Shown here: one piece after another, positions 1 to 10,960 of the stretch
Position numbering within the stretch: position 1 is the first letter of the stretch
Layout of the letters: every line of letters begins with the position of its first letter
Origin: Eledone cirrhosa
Taxonomy: Eukaryota > Mollusca > Cephalopoda > Octopoda > Eledonidae
Length of the DNA stretch: 64,000 nt
Direction of reading: 5' to 3'
Assembly: GCA_964016885.1 (NCBI GenBank)
Contig: OZ024743.1
Coordinates: forward strand, 341,284,907-341,348,906
Position numbers and translations under genes: made by a program
Notes under the pieces: model-generated
Databases searched by the model: none
The model's input: the letters and a program-made list of their open reading frames with translations, nothing else
Told to the model about the DNA's origin: nothing

Positions 1-892
1 CGGGTGGACGCCGTCCGTGTAACTTATGCTCGGAGGAAACATTACATTTAGGACCAACTCCTAAACAAGAAAGAGGAACTGGTAACCGCATGCAAACACC
101 GATTGCGTAGGACTTACCTCGCCCTCAAACCCCTATAACAACCCGGTGGGTAGACAATGGCTGATACCCCCCTACTTGCCGAATAATTTAGGGGAAACCC
201 CAGCTTACTTAGGTAGATGTATCTCTTTTCTTTTCTTTTCCTCTTTGTCTTCTTCTTCCCCCTGTCTTATCCTATCACCTCGTTCCACCCCTATTTTCTT
301 CCTCGCCTGCTTGTCTCCTTCGCCTATCCCGATGCAGCACATCGGGCCTCTGTGGGCATCAGTTCCCCCACCCCTGTAATGTTAAGATAGAATTGGCCGA
401 ATACGTTTCACTAACTACTTATAGCAGATGTGTTAAACCCCTTTAATTCTGTATCAGTTCTGGTACTACTCAATTTCTACAAGTGTTTTCTATTCTCAAC
501 TTATTAACCTGTAATTGTAAGATAGCATTGTGATTTTTTTAAATTCATTTCTCACTATCTATATTTTTATATATTATTTTATTTATTTCTATTATCTTTT
601 ATTGTCTCCTACTCTCATTCGATTCACCTATTCTATAACCTCCCTCCTCCACTTCATTCACTATCCTTAGAATCTGCTGTATACATATCACTTTCAACGC
701 TTGTCCGCTCCACTCACTCTCCTATTGTTCTACAGGCAAGTTCAGCCACCCCTACCTCCCACCAAATGCCATGATAGACTTATTTCTGTTTACAACAAAT
801 TTTAACCAATCCTCTTGACAACTACAATCTTCCCATATAAGGAAGTACCCCCTTGAAAAGTTCGGCTATTTATTCACCAGGCTAAAAATTCT
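1..892. other. Intergenic, no gene recognised
   Basis: The first 130 bases are less AT-rich than the rest and are followed by CT-rich sequence. Short open frames exist (for example 146-379 plus) but they are low-complexity Ser/Pro/Leu translations of CT-rich DNA without a recognisable domain. I see no RNA gene or known repeat. Confidence 0.5.
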
Positions 893-1034
893 AATTTAGT
901 CCAGAAATAGCCGTCGAAACGGCTTGACCTCTGCCGTCGGGGTCATACTTTTTCCTATTTCCCACTCTACTGCACTAAGTATTGAGTACTCTGGTGCGTT
1001 ATAGTCCATCTGGTTCCTTACCACAATTCCTTTG

Positions 1035-1036
<2 letters not shown>
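893..1036 (+). repeat. TA-flanked fold-back repeat, copy 1
   Basis: This is one of four copies in the window of a short repeat with a conserved core of about 80 bp (starting CCCACTCTAC, ending CCTTTGTTAT) that runs straight into a (TA)n array. Upstream of the core is an arm containing GCCGTCGAAACGGC and GCCGTCGGGGTC, matching the arm of the 60-bp inverted repeat at 27322-27443. Here the fold-back is decayed: only CGGCTATTT (near 865) and AAATAGCCG can still pair. The class is unknown; a non-autonomous DNA or Penelope-like derivative is possible. Confidence 0.6.

Positions 1037-1094
<58 letters not shown>
1037..1094. repeat. (TA)n microsatellite
   Basis: Uninterrupted TA dinucleotides follow directly the 3' end of the TA-flanked repeat core. 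The same arrangement is seen at 6605, 20406 and, inverted, at 27220-27244. Confidence 0.95.
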
Positions 1095-1098
<4 letters not shown>

Positions 1099-1189
1099 GA
1101 AGTTAGTATGCCCGTGGGTACTAAGTACCCCTGGAAATACATAGGTTGTCTATGATTTAAGGTTGTTCTATGGTATCAATTTGACATAC

Positions 1190-1413
1190 CAGAACTATAA
1201 TATTAATATAAGCAGAATAAGCAAAATTCAACCAATTTTTTAAAATAAATTAAAAAATATAATTTAAATATTTACCTATTCTTATGGCTCTTACCGATCG
1301 GTTTCGCCTTGTAAAACACTAGAGACCCAATGGATTTCTAATGGAAAATCAAGGCTCATCAGAGAAGCATTTTCCCTTCCTAGGGCTAAAGACCCAGGAA
1401 CGATAAAATATAT
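1190..1413 (-). repeat. Dispersed repeat R1, copy 1 (hammerhead-bearing)
   Basis: About 215 bp here are clearly related to 54447-54660 in the same orientation: shared blocks include AAATTAAAAAATATAAT, GGAAAA, CTCATCAGAGAAGCATTTTC and CCTTCCTAGGGCTAAA. The minus strand folds as a hammerhead ribozyme (separate entry). Hammerhead ribozymes are known in the terminal repeats of Penelope-like elements and in retrozymes, so I suspect a piece of such an element. No reverse transcriptase is visible nearby, and the repeat runs into a (TA)n tract at 1408. Confidence 0.7.
1284..1370 (-). ncRNA. Candidate hammerhead ribozyme 1
   Basis: Read on the minus strand: the core box CTGATGA is at 1362-1356. Stem II is GCCTTG (1355-1350) with CAAGGC (1311-1306). 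The second core box GAAA follows at 1305-1302. A self-complementary stem III, ACCGATCGGT, occupies 1302-1293, then A1292 is the expected cleavage-site nucleotide. Stem I pairs 1363-1370 with 1291-1284, with one C-C mismatch. The loop of stem II contains a further hairpin. A very short, palindromic stem III is typical of retroelement hammerheads that work as dimers. The homologous copy at 54531-54616 keeps the fold through compensatory changes. Cleavage activity is inferred, not shown. Confidence 0.72.
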
Positions 1414-1542
1414 ATATATATATATATACGAAAAAGATTTGTTATTTAGTTCATTTGTGATTTTTACTGACCTAGTGCGCTTCTACATTTTATCTGCATC
1501 TGCACACATAGTGAATCGTATTTTAACCCCCACACCCACACC

Positions 1543-1544
<2 letters not shown>

Positions 1545-1588
<44 letters not shown>

Positions 1589-1597
1589 CACACATAC

Positions 1598-1651
<54 letters not shown>

Positions 1652-1652
1652 G
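1545..1652. repeat. (CA)n/(TA)n compound microsatellite
   Basis: CA dinucleotides grade through CATA units into TA dinucleotides. There is no other content. Confidence 0.9.
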
Positions 1653-1872
1653 CACACACATTTAGTTTGTCATATACAAGTAGAAGACATTTATATGAGA
1701 GACATTCTTAATCTTTCGATGACAGTAATCCGAAACTCAGTATTACAACTAACGAACATGTCAAAGGATTTTTAGTACAAATATGATGACACAATTGTAA
1801 CATGGTAGTTTCCCTATGTCTTGGCGATTAGTATTGTTACTATTGACAATTGCCAATGAGTGTATGTATACA

Positions 1873-1926
1873 TACATTTATGTATGTATGTATGTATGTA
1901 TGTATGTATGTATGTATGTATGTATG

Positions 1927-1957
<31 letters not shown>
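1873..1957. repeat. (GTAT)n microsatellite
   Basis: About twenty near-perfect GTAT units. The same tetranucleotide recurs at 6068-6088 and 6443-6498. Confidence 0.95.
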
Positions 1958-1958
<1 letters not shown>

Positions 1959-2362
1959 ATGTAAAATATAAATAAGGATTGCTCTGGTAAAATATACGAA
2001 AATATTTGTGTAACTTCCACAAACTTCTGTCGTGACATTCCCGAGTCCAGTGACCAAAGAATTCTTGTATTTTGATGTTTCAGAATACAAAAATTAATTA
2101 AAAACTTACCCCACGAAAAGACACCATGTGTTGTCCTATCTATAAGCTCCCTCATACATTGTTACTATTATTATTACTTTTTTTTTTTTTTTTTCTCCAA
2201 TTCAATGATGTTCCAGAACAATATAAAAGAGATAATTGGCAATTTAGGTTCTGGAACAAAAAATATAATTGGCAATAAGGGCAGGGGCCCCAGGTTATCA
2301 CAGTTTGGGCCTGCTCGTCATCGTGCTATTGTAATAGAGCCAAACAAGGCATTTAGTCTTGG

Positions 2363-3177
2363 CTGCTGAACGTACGGACGCTGCTTGACAGGGATTCCTT
2401 GGAGCGTCCTGAACGAAGGACCGCTCTTGTTGCAAAGGAGCTTCGACGTTACGATCTTGATATCGTGGCTTTATCTGAGACGAGGTTAGCTGGAGATGGT
2501 CATCTTACAGAATTTTGTGGAGAATATACATTCTTCTGGAAAGGAAGAGATGAAGGAACCAGAAGAGAGGCTGGGGTAGGATTTGATGTTAAGACTGTTC
2601 TTGTGAATAAATTAGAAGAATTCTCAGTAGGGATTAGTGAGCGTCTTATGTCCATGAGAATTCCGCTGGACAAAGGAAGATATGCGACCCTGGTGAGTGT
2701 GTATGCTCCAACTATGAATTCTGTCGATGAAGAAAAAGTGTCCTTTTACCATGCCTTGAAAGGTGTTTTAAGAAATATCCCTCAGGCAGACAAAGTCATC
2801 GTGCTTGGTGACTTTAATGCTAGAGTGGGTAGGGATTTTAACACATGGAATGTAATCGGAAGGCATGGGATGGGAAAGTGTAACAACAATGGTATGCTCC
2901 TGCTCAGATGTGTGAGGAGCTGGATCTGTGTTACCAACACCATGTTCCAACAAAAGAACAAATTCAAGACAACATGGATGCATCCAGCATCTAAGGAATG
3001 GCATCTTTTGGACTACGTCCTAGTCAGGATGAGTGACAGACAGGATGTGCAGTGTGTTCGTGCTCTTCGTGGAGCTGAGTGCTGGACGGAGCACCGCATG
3101 GTATGCGCAAAAGTGAAACTAATCACTAAACGTAAAATCCGGGTCCTGGTGTTGCCCTTCCCAAAAGATTGAATGCT
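2363..3177 (+). pseudogene. RTE-like LINE endonuclease domain
   Basis: The frame opens as WLLNVRTLLDRD just before the first possible start. It then shows the APE-family landmarks: NVRT (Asn at 2369), SETRL (catalytic Glu), VYAPT, LGDFNARVGRD (catalytic Asp/Asn) and TEHRMV, where SDH would normally supply the last catalytic pair. This enzyme nicks target DNA to prime reverse transcription. A frameshift at about 3150-3175 separates it from the RT; the reading continues in another frame as LPKRLNAARLKDNN. Confidence 0.85.
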
Positions 3178-4596
3178 GCTCGTCTTAAGGATAACAATGT
3201 GAAGAGGACATTGGAAGAAGAGATGCAGGCTGCAGATCTTGGTGAGGATTGACCGACCCTTAAAAAGTCGGTTTATGATGTAGGCAGGCGTGTTCTGGGA
3301 TCGGTGCAGAGAAAACATCAGGACTGGTTTAATGAGAATGATGTACATATAGAAGACTTGTTGGCTGATAAGAGGCGTGCTCTGTCACGCTACTTGACGG
3401 CAAAACCACAGGAGAGGAATACGTTGCATGAGGAACTCAAAGATGTAAAATCAAGTGTTAGGAGGAGTCTTTCTCAGATGAAGGATCAGCGGTGGAGTGA
3501 GAAGGCTGGTGAGATACAAACTGCGTCAGATTCCAATAACACGAAGTTGTTGTACAGTCTCTTGCGTGAGATTTATGGACCGTCTTCTTCTCTGGTGACA
3601 CCGCTTCGCAGCAAGGATGGCAAAGAACTTCTTCGTGACTCACAAGGAATTCTACGAAGGTGGCGAGAGCACTTTGATGATCTTTTGAATCAGCCATCTG
3701 TCGTCAGTGAAGATTTCCTCAATCTCATTCCAGAAAGTTCTGTGAAAGTAGTTCTAGCAGAACCTCCGACGCTTGTGGAGGTTGCAGTGGCTATCTCGAA
3801 GCTTAACGGTGTAAGGTCTCCAGGTATGGATGGAATACATGCTGAGCTCCTACAATATGGTGGTGAGAGACTCCTGCAACATCTTCACTCTTTGTTTGGC
3901 AGGATATTGGCTAATGAATACGTACCTGAGGACTGGAGAGATGCAGTAATGGTGGTCTTGTACAAGGGAAAGGGTAACAGGAATGATTGTGGGAACTACA
4001 GAGGTATATCATTGCTTTCTGTCGTAGGGAAAGTTTTATGTAGGGTGCTTCTGGACCGTCTGCTGACACACATTGCAGATTGTGTTCTTCCTGAGAGTCA
4101 ATATGGTTTTCGTGCTGGACGCGGCACTACTGTTATGATCTTCTCAGCTAGACAGCTCCAGGAGAAGTGCATAGAACAAGGTTTGGATCTGTATCAGGTT
4201 TTTGTCGATCTGACAAAAGCTTTCGATACTGTTAATAGAGATGCATAATGGAAGGTTCTCCAGAAACTTGGTTGCCCTGATAAGTTCCTTGCTTTAGTTA
4301 GGTCTTTCCATGACGACATGAAGGCTTGGGTTAATGTCGGAGGTAACATGTCGGAGCCTATCTCAGTTTAAAATGGAGTGAAACAGGGGGATATTCCAGC
4401 ACAGACCCTGTTTGCCATATACTTTGCAATGGTTTTCTGTATTGCAGGAATTGCGAGCATGGTGTTTACATCCGATATCGAACCTCAGGCAGCATATTTA
4501 ACATCAGGCGCTTTGATGCAAAGACAAAAGTATTTACATCAATCAAGAGACCTCTTGTATGCAGATGATTGCCATCTTGTAGCGCACACAGAGTGA
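3178..4596 (+). pseudogene. RTE-like LINE reverse transcriptase
   Basis: The RT reads from a linker (RTLEEEMQAADLGED) through the fingers (GVRSPGMDGIHAELLQYGG) and NYRGISLLSVVGKVLCRVL. Motif A is FVDLTKAFDTVNR, motif B NGVKQGDIPAQTLF, and motif C LLYADDCHLV. The catalytic Asp and the YADD box are preserved. Stops interrupt the frame at 3248, 4246-4248 and 4369-4371. The largest open piece is 3304-4248. Synthesis of element cDNA was its role; this copy cannot make an intact enzyme. Confidence 0.88.
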
Positions 4597-4599
4597 TAT

Positions 4600-5216
4600 G
4601 CAGCACATTTTGAATGCATTTTCTGACGCTTGCACTGCCCTAGGAAACACTGTCAGTCTCAAGAAAACCGTCGTCATGTACTGGTAAGAAGTACACTGAA
4701 CCAAATATCTATGTATATGGTAAACGACTTGGAGTGGTTGATCAGTTTGTCTACGTGGGAAGCACTGTCAATCGATACAGCAACCTTGACAGTGAAATCT
4801 CACTTAGAATTAGGAAAGCAAGTGATGCTTTCGGAAAGCTAGAAAGGCGACTCTGGGGTCGGCGAGACATATGCAGGAGGACAAAGGTAAAGGTGTACAA
4901 GGCATGTATTCTTTATGCCTGTGAGACCTGGGTCACATATCGACACCACCTTAAGCAATTGGGGCGTTTCCATCAGATGTGTCTCAGACGGATCCATGGC
5001 GTTCACTGGAGTGACCACATCAGTGATGTCGAGATTTTGGAAAGCGCTATGTGTGACAGCATAGAAGCTCTTGTGCTTAAGCAACGACTCCGCTGGAGTG
5101 GTTACCTTGCCAGGATGAAGGATTCTAGAATACCAAAACAACTCTTTTATGGAGAGTTGGTTAAAGGAAAACGATCGCCATATAAACAAAAACAAAGAGG
5201 TATAAGGATTCCTTGA
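4600..5216 (+). pseudogene. RTE-like LINE post-RT region
   Basis: After a frameshift, the open segment 4734-5216 carries the conserved post-RT sequence, including VDQFVYVGSTVNRYSNLDSE and RLRWSGYLARMKDSRIPKQL. These are characteristic of LINE thumb/C-terminal regions of the RTE/CR1 type. The following RSPYKQKQRG is where the next frameshift lies; the true frame continues in the entry beginning at 5213. Confidence 0.82.
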
Positions 5217-5719
5217 AACACTCTCTGAAAGACGCTAACATCTCTGCTGATACATGGGAAAATATTGCTGCTGATCGTAATAAATCGAGAAAGACTGTAT
5301 ATGAGGGAAAAGTTGCCTTTGAGGCATCTCGAATCGCATACGAGAAAGTAAAGCGGGATGTGAGGAAGGGCATTGCTGTTGCACTTCCAGACGGCGAGGG
5401 TCTTCCTAAGGTGCTGAGATGCAGTGTCTGTGCGAGACTCTGCCTAAGCAAAGCTAGACTCGAAAGTCATCTTCGCAGTCATAAAGTAAGACCAGTGGTT
5501 GACTACCAGGCTACTGTTGGAGATGCTACTCATCATGCTTGCCAAGCATGTGGCAGAGAATGTAAATCAGCAGGAGAGCTCAAGCGACATGCAAAAGTAC
5601 ATGCACTCCAACCACAGCCGGCTATTCCCAGTGAATGTTTAGGTTGCCGACTCTGTGCAAGACATTTTAGATCATTGGCTGGGCTAAAAAGCCACATTCG
5701 ATCGCAGCGCAGTTATGTT
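5213..5719 (+). pseudogene. RTE-like LINE C-terminal C2H2 fingers
   Basis: The frame continues the LINE (DSLKHSLKDANISADTWENI) and then shows three C2H2-like fingers: CSVCARLCLSKARLESHLRS, then CQACGRECKSAGELKRHAKV, then CRLCARHFRSLAGLKSHIRS, in which the last His is replaced by Gln. Such C-terminal fingers are a known feature of some animal LINE proteins and could bind target DNA or element RNA. It should not be read as a host zinc-finger transcription factor. Confidence 0.8.
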
Positions 5720-5725
5720 GCTATC

Positions 5726-5825
5726 GTGTGTGTGTGTGTATAGATATGTTTATGTGTGTGCGTGTGTGTGTATATATATATGTATATGTATATTATTATT
5801 GTTGTTGTTGTCGTTATTATTATTG

Positions 5826-5887
<62 letters not shown>

Positions 5888-5990
5888 TTATTAATGTATA
5901 TGTGTGTATATATATATGTGTGTATATATATATGTGTGTATATATGTATATGTATGTGTGTATATATATATATTTCTTTTTTTAAATTTT
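5726..5990. repeat. Compound (TG)n/(TTA)n/(TA)n microsatellites
   Basis: TG- and TA-rich tracts flank a run of about twenty TTA units (5816-5888). Open frames here are Tyr/Ile/Val repeats only. Confidence 0.93.
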
Positions 5991-6035
5991 ATTTTCTTTT
6001 TTATTTATTTATTAATATTTTTTTCTCCTCCTGCA

Positions 6036-6492
6036 ATGGCCATACTCGATAACGAGGGGGCAGCCATCATGTATGTATGTATGTATGACCCCTTAGAGAT
6101 GACCCCTTAGCCTTTGTCAAGGCAGAATTCTAGGAGAAGGAAAACTCTGATATAACACCTCCAACCCTGATGGTATCCAATGATGTTGACTTGTTCTTCT
6201 TTTTGGTAAATATCATCTTGGTTAAGAGAGTGGGACTGGCTTTGTGCAGTGCCTTTGCTCACTATAAAAGCTTCACGGCACAGGCATTGCATTATATCTG
6301 GAGATCTCCCTGCACTTGTCGTCACATGGTACAATGGGCCCAGCACTATATGTCAATAATTGTCACAAGTGTAGTGTTTGTACCAGAGTTTTACATGGAT
6401 ATAAAGTAGTGGCCGTACTCGAAAACGAGTTGGCAGCCACCATGTATGTATGTATGTATGTATGTATGTATGTATGTATGTATGTATGTATG

Positions 6493-6500
<8 letters not shown>
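6036..6500 (+). repeat. Repeat bounded by two direct copies
   Basis: A block of about 45 bp occurs twice in direct orientation, at about 6036-6088 and 6408-6470. It contains GTACTCGAAAACGAG or the variant ATACTCGATAACGAG (a small CTCG/CGAG hairpin), then GGCAGCCACCATG, and ends in (GTAT)n. Between the copies lie about 320 bp of mid-GC sequence without a convincing coding frame. This could be a non-autonomous element with terminal direct repeats, or two nested copies of a repeat with a GTAT tail. Confidence 0.55.
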
Positions 6501-6526
<26 letters not shown>

Positions 6527-6529
<3 letters not shown>

Positions 6530-6604
6530 ACCCACTCTACTACCCTAAGTATTGAGTAATTTGGTGCGTTATGGTCCACCTGGTTCCTTACCACATTTCC
6601 TTCG
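6527..6604 (+). repeat. TA-flanked repeat core, copy 2
   Basis: The core (CCCACTCTACTACCC to CCTTCGTTAT) matches copies at 975, 20334 and, inverted, 27244. It has TA-rich DNA on both sides and no fold-back arm. Confidence 0.75.

Positions 6605-6658
<54 letters not shown>
6605..6658. repeat. (TA)n microsatellite
   Basis: A pure TA array abutting the repeat core. Confidence 0.95.
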
Positions 6659-6662
<4 letters not shown>

Positions 6663-7439
6663 GTTTGTATATGTATAATAAAGCCAAAACAATGCAGGCA
6701 TGGACATAGAATAAAGAATGCAAATGCAAAAGATATTGTTGACAATTAGTCTTTTACCTTAGATTTATTTAAATGTCCTTAATTTTCGGAGGGAAGTAAA
6801 GCTCTCAAACCAGTGTTCTAAATAGCTTGCCAAGTCATGCTGACAGGAAATGGTATAGAGTATCTGTTCTATCTCTAATGTCAAAGAGTTGAAATTAGGT
6901 GGATAAAGAGTAGTCTCCCTTTAAAAGGGGTTTGTTTTTGTTTTTTTTTGTTTTTTTGTTTTTTGTATATTATCTCGAAAATTAAGGACATTTAAATAAA
7001 TCTAAGGTAAATGACTAATTGTCAACAATATATTTTGCATTTGCATTCTTTATTCTATGTCCATACCTGCATTGTTTTGGCTTTATTATACATATACAAA
7101 CGTTTATACCTCATTACACAATGCTTCAAGTGAACTATAACCTCCTCCTTATATATATATATAATTTATGGATGTGTATGCGTCGGTGTGTGTGTGTATG
7201 TGTACACATATGACAGACTTTGGCACTTCTGTATCAAACCGTGATTTCTTCAGCTAGGTTGAAATTGTCCGATCTGTTGCGTAGTTGTAGTGAGATAAAA
7301 CCGAGCTGTTTTGAAGCAAGCCGTCTTACTCACACAACCATGCCTACATTTCCAACACAAGTTGCGTAAAATCCCCTCACTTTTAGATAATGTGCAATTA
7401 GATGAATAGATACGCATTCACACACACACAGAAATATAT
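6659..7439. other. Intergenic with a short inverted repeat
   Basis: No gene. Two arms form a long-range inverted repeat: 6661-6790 (the block containing AAGCCAAAACAATGCAGG and CTTTTACCTTAGATTTATTT) reappears as reverse complement at about 6966-7105. The spacer is about 175 bp and T-rich. Confidence 0.6.
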
Positions 7440-7530
7440 ACGTATATATATGTGTGTGCGTGTGTGTGTGTGTGTGTGTGTGAGTGTGTGAGTGTGTGCG
7501 GGTGTGCGCGTGTGTGTGTGTGAGTGTGTG
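7440..7530. repeat. (TG)n microsatellite
   Basis: TG dinucleotides with TGAG and TGCG interruptions. Confidence 0.9.
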
Positions 7531-7631
7531 ACGGGATATACCTATATAAGAGAAATAGAGAAATAGAGAAAGTGAAATGATTGGTACATGTTATAGAAGT
7601 TGTGCCCATGAGTATAAAAAAATGCACTGTT

Positions 7632-7760
7632 TAGATGTTAGAATATTCGACTCTCAACCATAAGGCAGTGAATTTGATTTCTAGCGGTGCGTTGTGTATT
7701 TCACCATGACACTTTATTTCACGTTGCTCGAGTACACTCATCTGACAGAAATAAGATGTG
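7632..7760 (+). repeat. tRNA-derived SINE-like repeat, second family
   Basis: The segment contains TCTCAACCATAAGGCAGTGA and a B-box-like GTGAATTTGATTTC, followed by CACTTTATTTCACGTTGCTC. This resembles a widespread mollusc SINE-type repeat in which a tRNA-like head precedes such a tail. It is degenerate and recognised from memory only. Confidence 0.45.
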
Positions 7761-9595
7761 TCTGTAATTCGATTGGCCAACATGTCCACATTCAGTGTCA
7801 GATTCAATCACCATAAGAAATACGTTAAGAATACACATATCCATTGAAGCTCAGGCACTTGCACGTTAATTTTATGAACAAACTGTTCCGTTGATAGAAC
7901 CCACTTGAACACTCGTCGTCGTAATCGACGGAGTGCCGGTTTATGAGTGTTCGTTGAGACCTATTTACATTGAACAGTGTAATTGTATAGCGTGAAAACT
8001 ACATTACTACTGTGTTATTGCAATATATACGCATCGACCTCTCTCTAGTAGTACTTAATTTTGTCAGCTTACAGAAATTTAATTTGGCATCTTACATTAT
8101 GAGATCCCGGCTTTCATATTAAATAGGTTAAGAAGGAATTATTGATTCATTGTAAATGAATTAATTTTAATAAAATTAATGACTGAATTGGCGATTACAT
8201 ACACTGGAAACACTGTCGCATCATGAAATATTCAAAGAATGACAAAGCGACTATCATTTAGTATATGTCAATCTACATACACATAAGAACAAGTGTAATA
8301 GACCAGCTATAATTGTCAAGAATGTGCTTCCTTATAGAAGTATCAATATCAAAAGACGATAGCGTAATTCTAAACGAAATTGAGAAATATAAATATATCC
8401 AAATATGAAGGTCCAGTAATAGAGATAAGATTATGGTGATTGTAGTCAGAAATAATCCCTGTAATAATAGGAGCCTTGGTAATGACTAATAAAGATGCTG
8501 ACAAATACGTACTTAGAGCATTAGACTTATTCGTATATACAACATACATAAAATAGCTCTACCAGACTGTGCACAATTACTAATAGATTACTTCCAAGAA
8601 AATACTTTCCTCCAAAACATACCTATCATCACGACCAGCACCCAGCTGTGCAGTAGAAATGTTATAAAGATGCTACAACAGAGAGTGATAGAATTGTAAT
8701 CATAAAAGAATTCATTGATTCTATATTTGCCACAAAATCGACGGATACGGGAGGAATAAGAAAAACAAATTACCAGAAGGTTAAGACATTATGAAATATC
8801 GATTATGTAGAAAATTAGACATGTATTAAAACCCTAATCATACGTAATGTATAAATATGAGGCGTTTTATCAAAGAATAGCTAACTGCTAAGAAGCAAGA
8901 AACTTCTAAGATCGTGGACAATTCTGTGTTCTAAGTGGAAATGTCTTCTTTTACAAATTCTCTCCGCACTAAGTATGCACGTTGAACGTAAGTACATTAA
9001 TACGAGCCACACTTATCACTGGCACTAGTCATTCCACACATTTACTGGTGAGGACATCACATCCCTTTCCAATTGGAATATGAAGAAGCTGACGATAGCC
9101 TGGTGGAATACAAAGGTTTCTTTCCATAATACATTGAATTTTCTCCTCAGTGAAAGATATTTCGTTTTAACCAGCTGCCAAATAAAGTATCCCGCACTTT
9201 TGTGACCAAAATGTAATTCTGGACATTTTCTCAATAGGGTCAGCTGTTTGACATTGTTACAGATCAATGCACAAACAAGAAAGGTGTTATGCAGCACTCT
9301 GCATAACACCTTTTGTCGCTTGCGTACCACTAATACAGATCCAGCTCATTGCAGTACATACCATATAATGTTTATACATAACTGGCATTGGTGCCTGATA
9401 ACGCTGATCTTCATAGCTCCTGGGTTGAAAGACAAGGAATAATCTATTCACACGATCTTTGTCTAAGTTAAGAGACGCCATGACAAAATTGTCACTGTTG
9501 ACTGTCAATACATTGCTTAACATTTAAAGTAGCGTGAACGCCTGGCAGTTTTGTAGGTATCAGACCTACAGATATGACCCAAGACTGCAGCTAAG
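7761..9595. other. Intergenic, no gene recognised
   Basis: AT-rich unique-looking sequence with many stops on both strands. The longest open frames (about 100 codons at 9025-9330 minus) have no recognisable motif. I see no known repeat. Confidence 0.6.
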
Positions 9596-9865
9596 TCAAT
9601 GAAATGAGATGGGAGGAATATGTGCTTTAAAAATACCCACTCTTACGGCCCCAATCACTAATGACGATGGTTTTGCACCTAGAAAGTTTCCTTCCGAGGC
9701 ACAAGCCTGGGCAAGGTTTGTTTTGTGGAAGACCAGTAATTGCCCATGCATACCAGTCTTCCCTCTCCACGCCACTGATGTTGTCCAAGGGAAAGGCAAT
9801 GACCGATACAGCTTAGCACCAGTGACGTCGCAACAGCTGAGTAAAAATACACACTAATTCTGTTC
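9596..9865 (-). repeat. Degenerate interspersed repeat (SINE-like tail)
   Basis: A GC-richer island contains CACCAGTGACGTCGCAACAG and GCTGAGT, which resemble the reverse complement of the tail of the second SINE-like family. The rest is not recognised. Confidence 0.3.
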
Positions 9866-10485
9866 ATGCCTCAGGCTTCTACCTCAACCAAATGTCTGAC
9901 TATTTTCCTGTGGAACGCGATCATTCCATATTATGAATCGAACGAGAAGACGCACCAATATAATAAGATGAAAACTTGGGCAAAGCACGATAGTCAGATG
10001 ACAAAAAAAAAAATAAATAAAAAAACAGAGAGAGATATATGGATTCGCCACTTTTTCCTGACCTTTCGGGAATAGCTTTTTCTCAGTCCCATTCAATGTG
10101 AATCTGGTTATCATACTTGTAACATCGTCCCTTCTAACCAATACATCATTTGTAAGTAGTTTGAGTAAGTATCGAAGTACAAGGAACTTAAAATTGACAT
10201 ATGTTCAATGTCAGTTATGTAAGGAAAAATAGCACTGATGATATTTGAGATTGTAGCACACTCACCAAGCACAATTTAGCAAACATTAAAATAACAGAAG
10301 AAACTAAAAGGTAGACTTTATGAAAATAACATCGGAGAGGTCTGTACTGCCTCAATGACTCCAAAAGTAAGAACACAATTCTATACACACCCCAGAAAGG
10401 TAGAGGTGCACTAAAACTCGATGAAAGTATCACAGAAATGATAATATTAATAATTACTAATCCTTACGGGATAGATAAAAGAAAG
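9866..10485. other. Intergenic, no gene recognised
   Basis: No motif-bearing frame on either strand; an A-rich tract lies near 10003-10025. Confidence 0.6.
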
Positions 10486-10541
10486 AACCAGTAATGAATT
10501 GGGGGTAATTGCTGACCTTGTTCCAAAAGTAGAAACAACTA
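10486..10541 (+). repeat. Cephalopod tRNA-SINE, 3' fragment
   Basis: Only the 3' end remains: ACCAGTAATGAATTGGGGG, TAATTGCTGACCTTG and AAAAGTAGAAACAA. Confidence 0.75.
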
Positions 10542-10733
10542 ATACTTGCTCATTTTGGCACAATATCAACAAGCTAAGAAGGGAGTGTAAATGGAGTGAA
10601 TCGGCCTCAATGTTTCACCGGCACTTCATTTTATCGACTCCAAAAAGAGGAAAAACCGTGTTGAGTTTAGCGGGACGTGAAGAGTCAGGGCGAATATCAC
10701 CAAGCATTCTGTTCGTTAATTTTCCACCCTAGA

Positions 10734-10960
10734 AATAATGGTTCTGGTTTAAGCATAAGGCCGACAATTTTAGGTGAAGGGAAAGTCTATTATATCGACT
10801 TAAGTTCGCGACTGGTGCTTTATTTTATCGATCCCGTAAGGATGACAGGCAAATCTAAACTCAGCCGGATTTGAACTCAGAACGTAAAGGGTCGTAACTA
10901 TATGCCGCAAAGCATGTTGTCCGAAGCTCTACACACACTGCCAATCTACTGCACTCACCC
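10734..10960 (-). repeat. Cephalopod tRNA-SINE copy
   Basis: The complete reverse-oriented element shows the tail (AATAATGGTTCTG, GGCCGACAATTTTAGG), the body (CTTTATTTTATCGATCCCG), the B box (GGATTTGAACTCAG) and the head (CACTGCCAATCTACTGC). It lies at the 3' end of Tx1-like copy C. This is the subfamily with the longer tail (AATCGACTTTCCC in consensus). Confidence 0.9.

Larger units (their letters stand above)
1414..2269. other. Intergenic with microsatellites, no gene
   Basis: This stretch holds a compound (CA)n/(TA)n array (about 1545-1652), a (GTAT)n array (1873-1957) and a poly-T run near 2178-2194. Open frames across it are Thr/His- or Ile/Tyr-repeat translations of the microsatellites and are not genes. 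Confidence 0.8.
2270..5725 (+). mobile_element. Decayed RTE-like LINE with zinc-finger tail
   Basis: A non-LTR retrotransposon in sense orientation, with an apurinic-type endonuclease, a reverse transcriptase, a C-terminal region and three C2H2 zinc fingers in that order, spread over all three frames. The endonuclease resembles the RTE/BovB-type domain often annotated in invertebrates as craniofacial-development-protein-2-like; clade placement is my recollection. It carries in-frame stops (3248, 4246, 4369) and frameshifts (near 3150-3175, 4600-4700 and 5195-5215), so it is dead. The 5' limit is approximate; the 3' end runs into a TG-rich microsatellite at about 5720. Confidence 0.85.

Noticed and set aside
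5213..5743. Host C2H2 zinc-finger gene
   Set aside because: The fingers follow in register the C-terminal part of a LINE polyprotein, with typical LINE sequence immediately before them.
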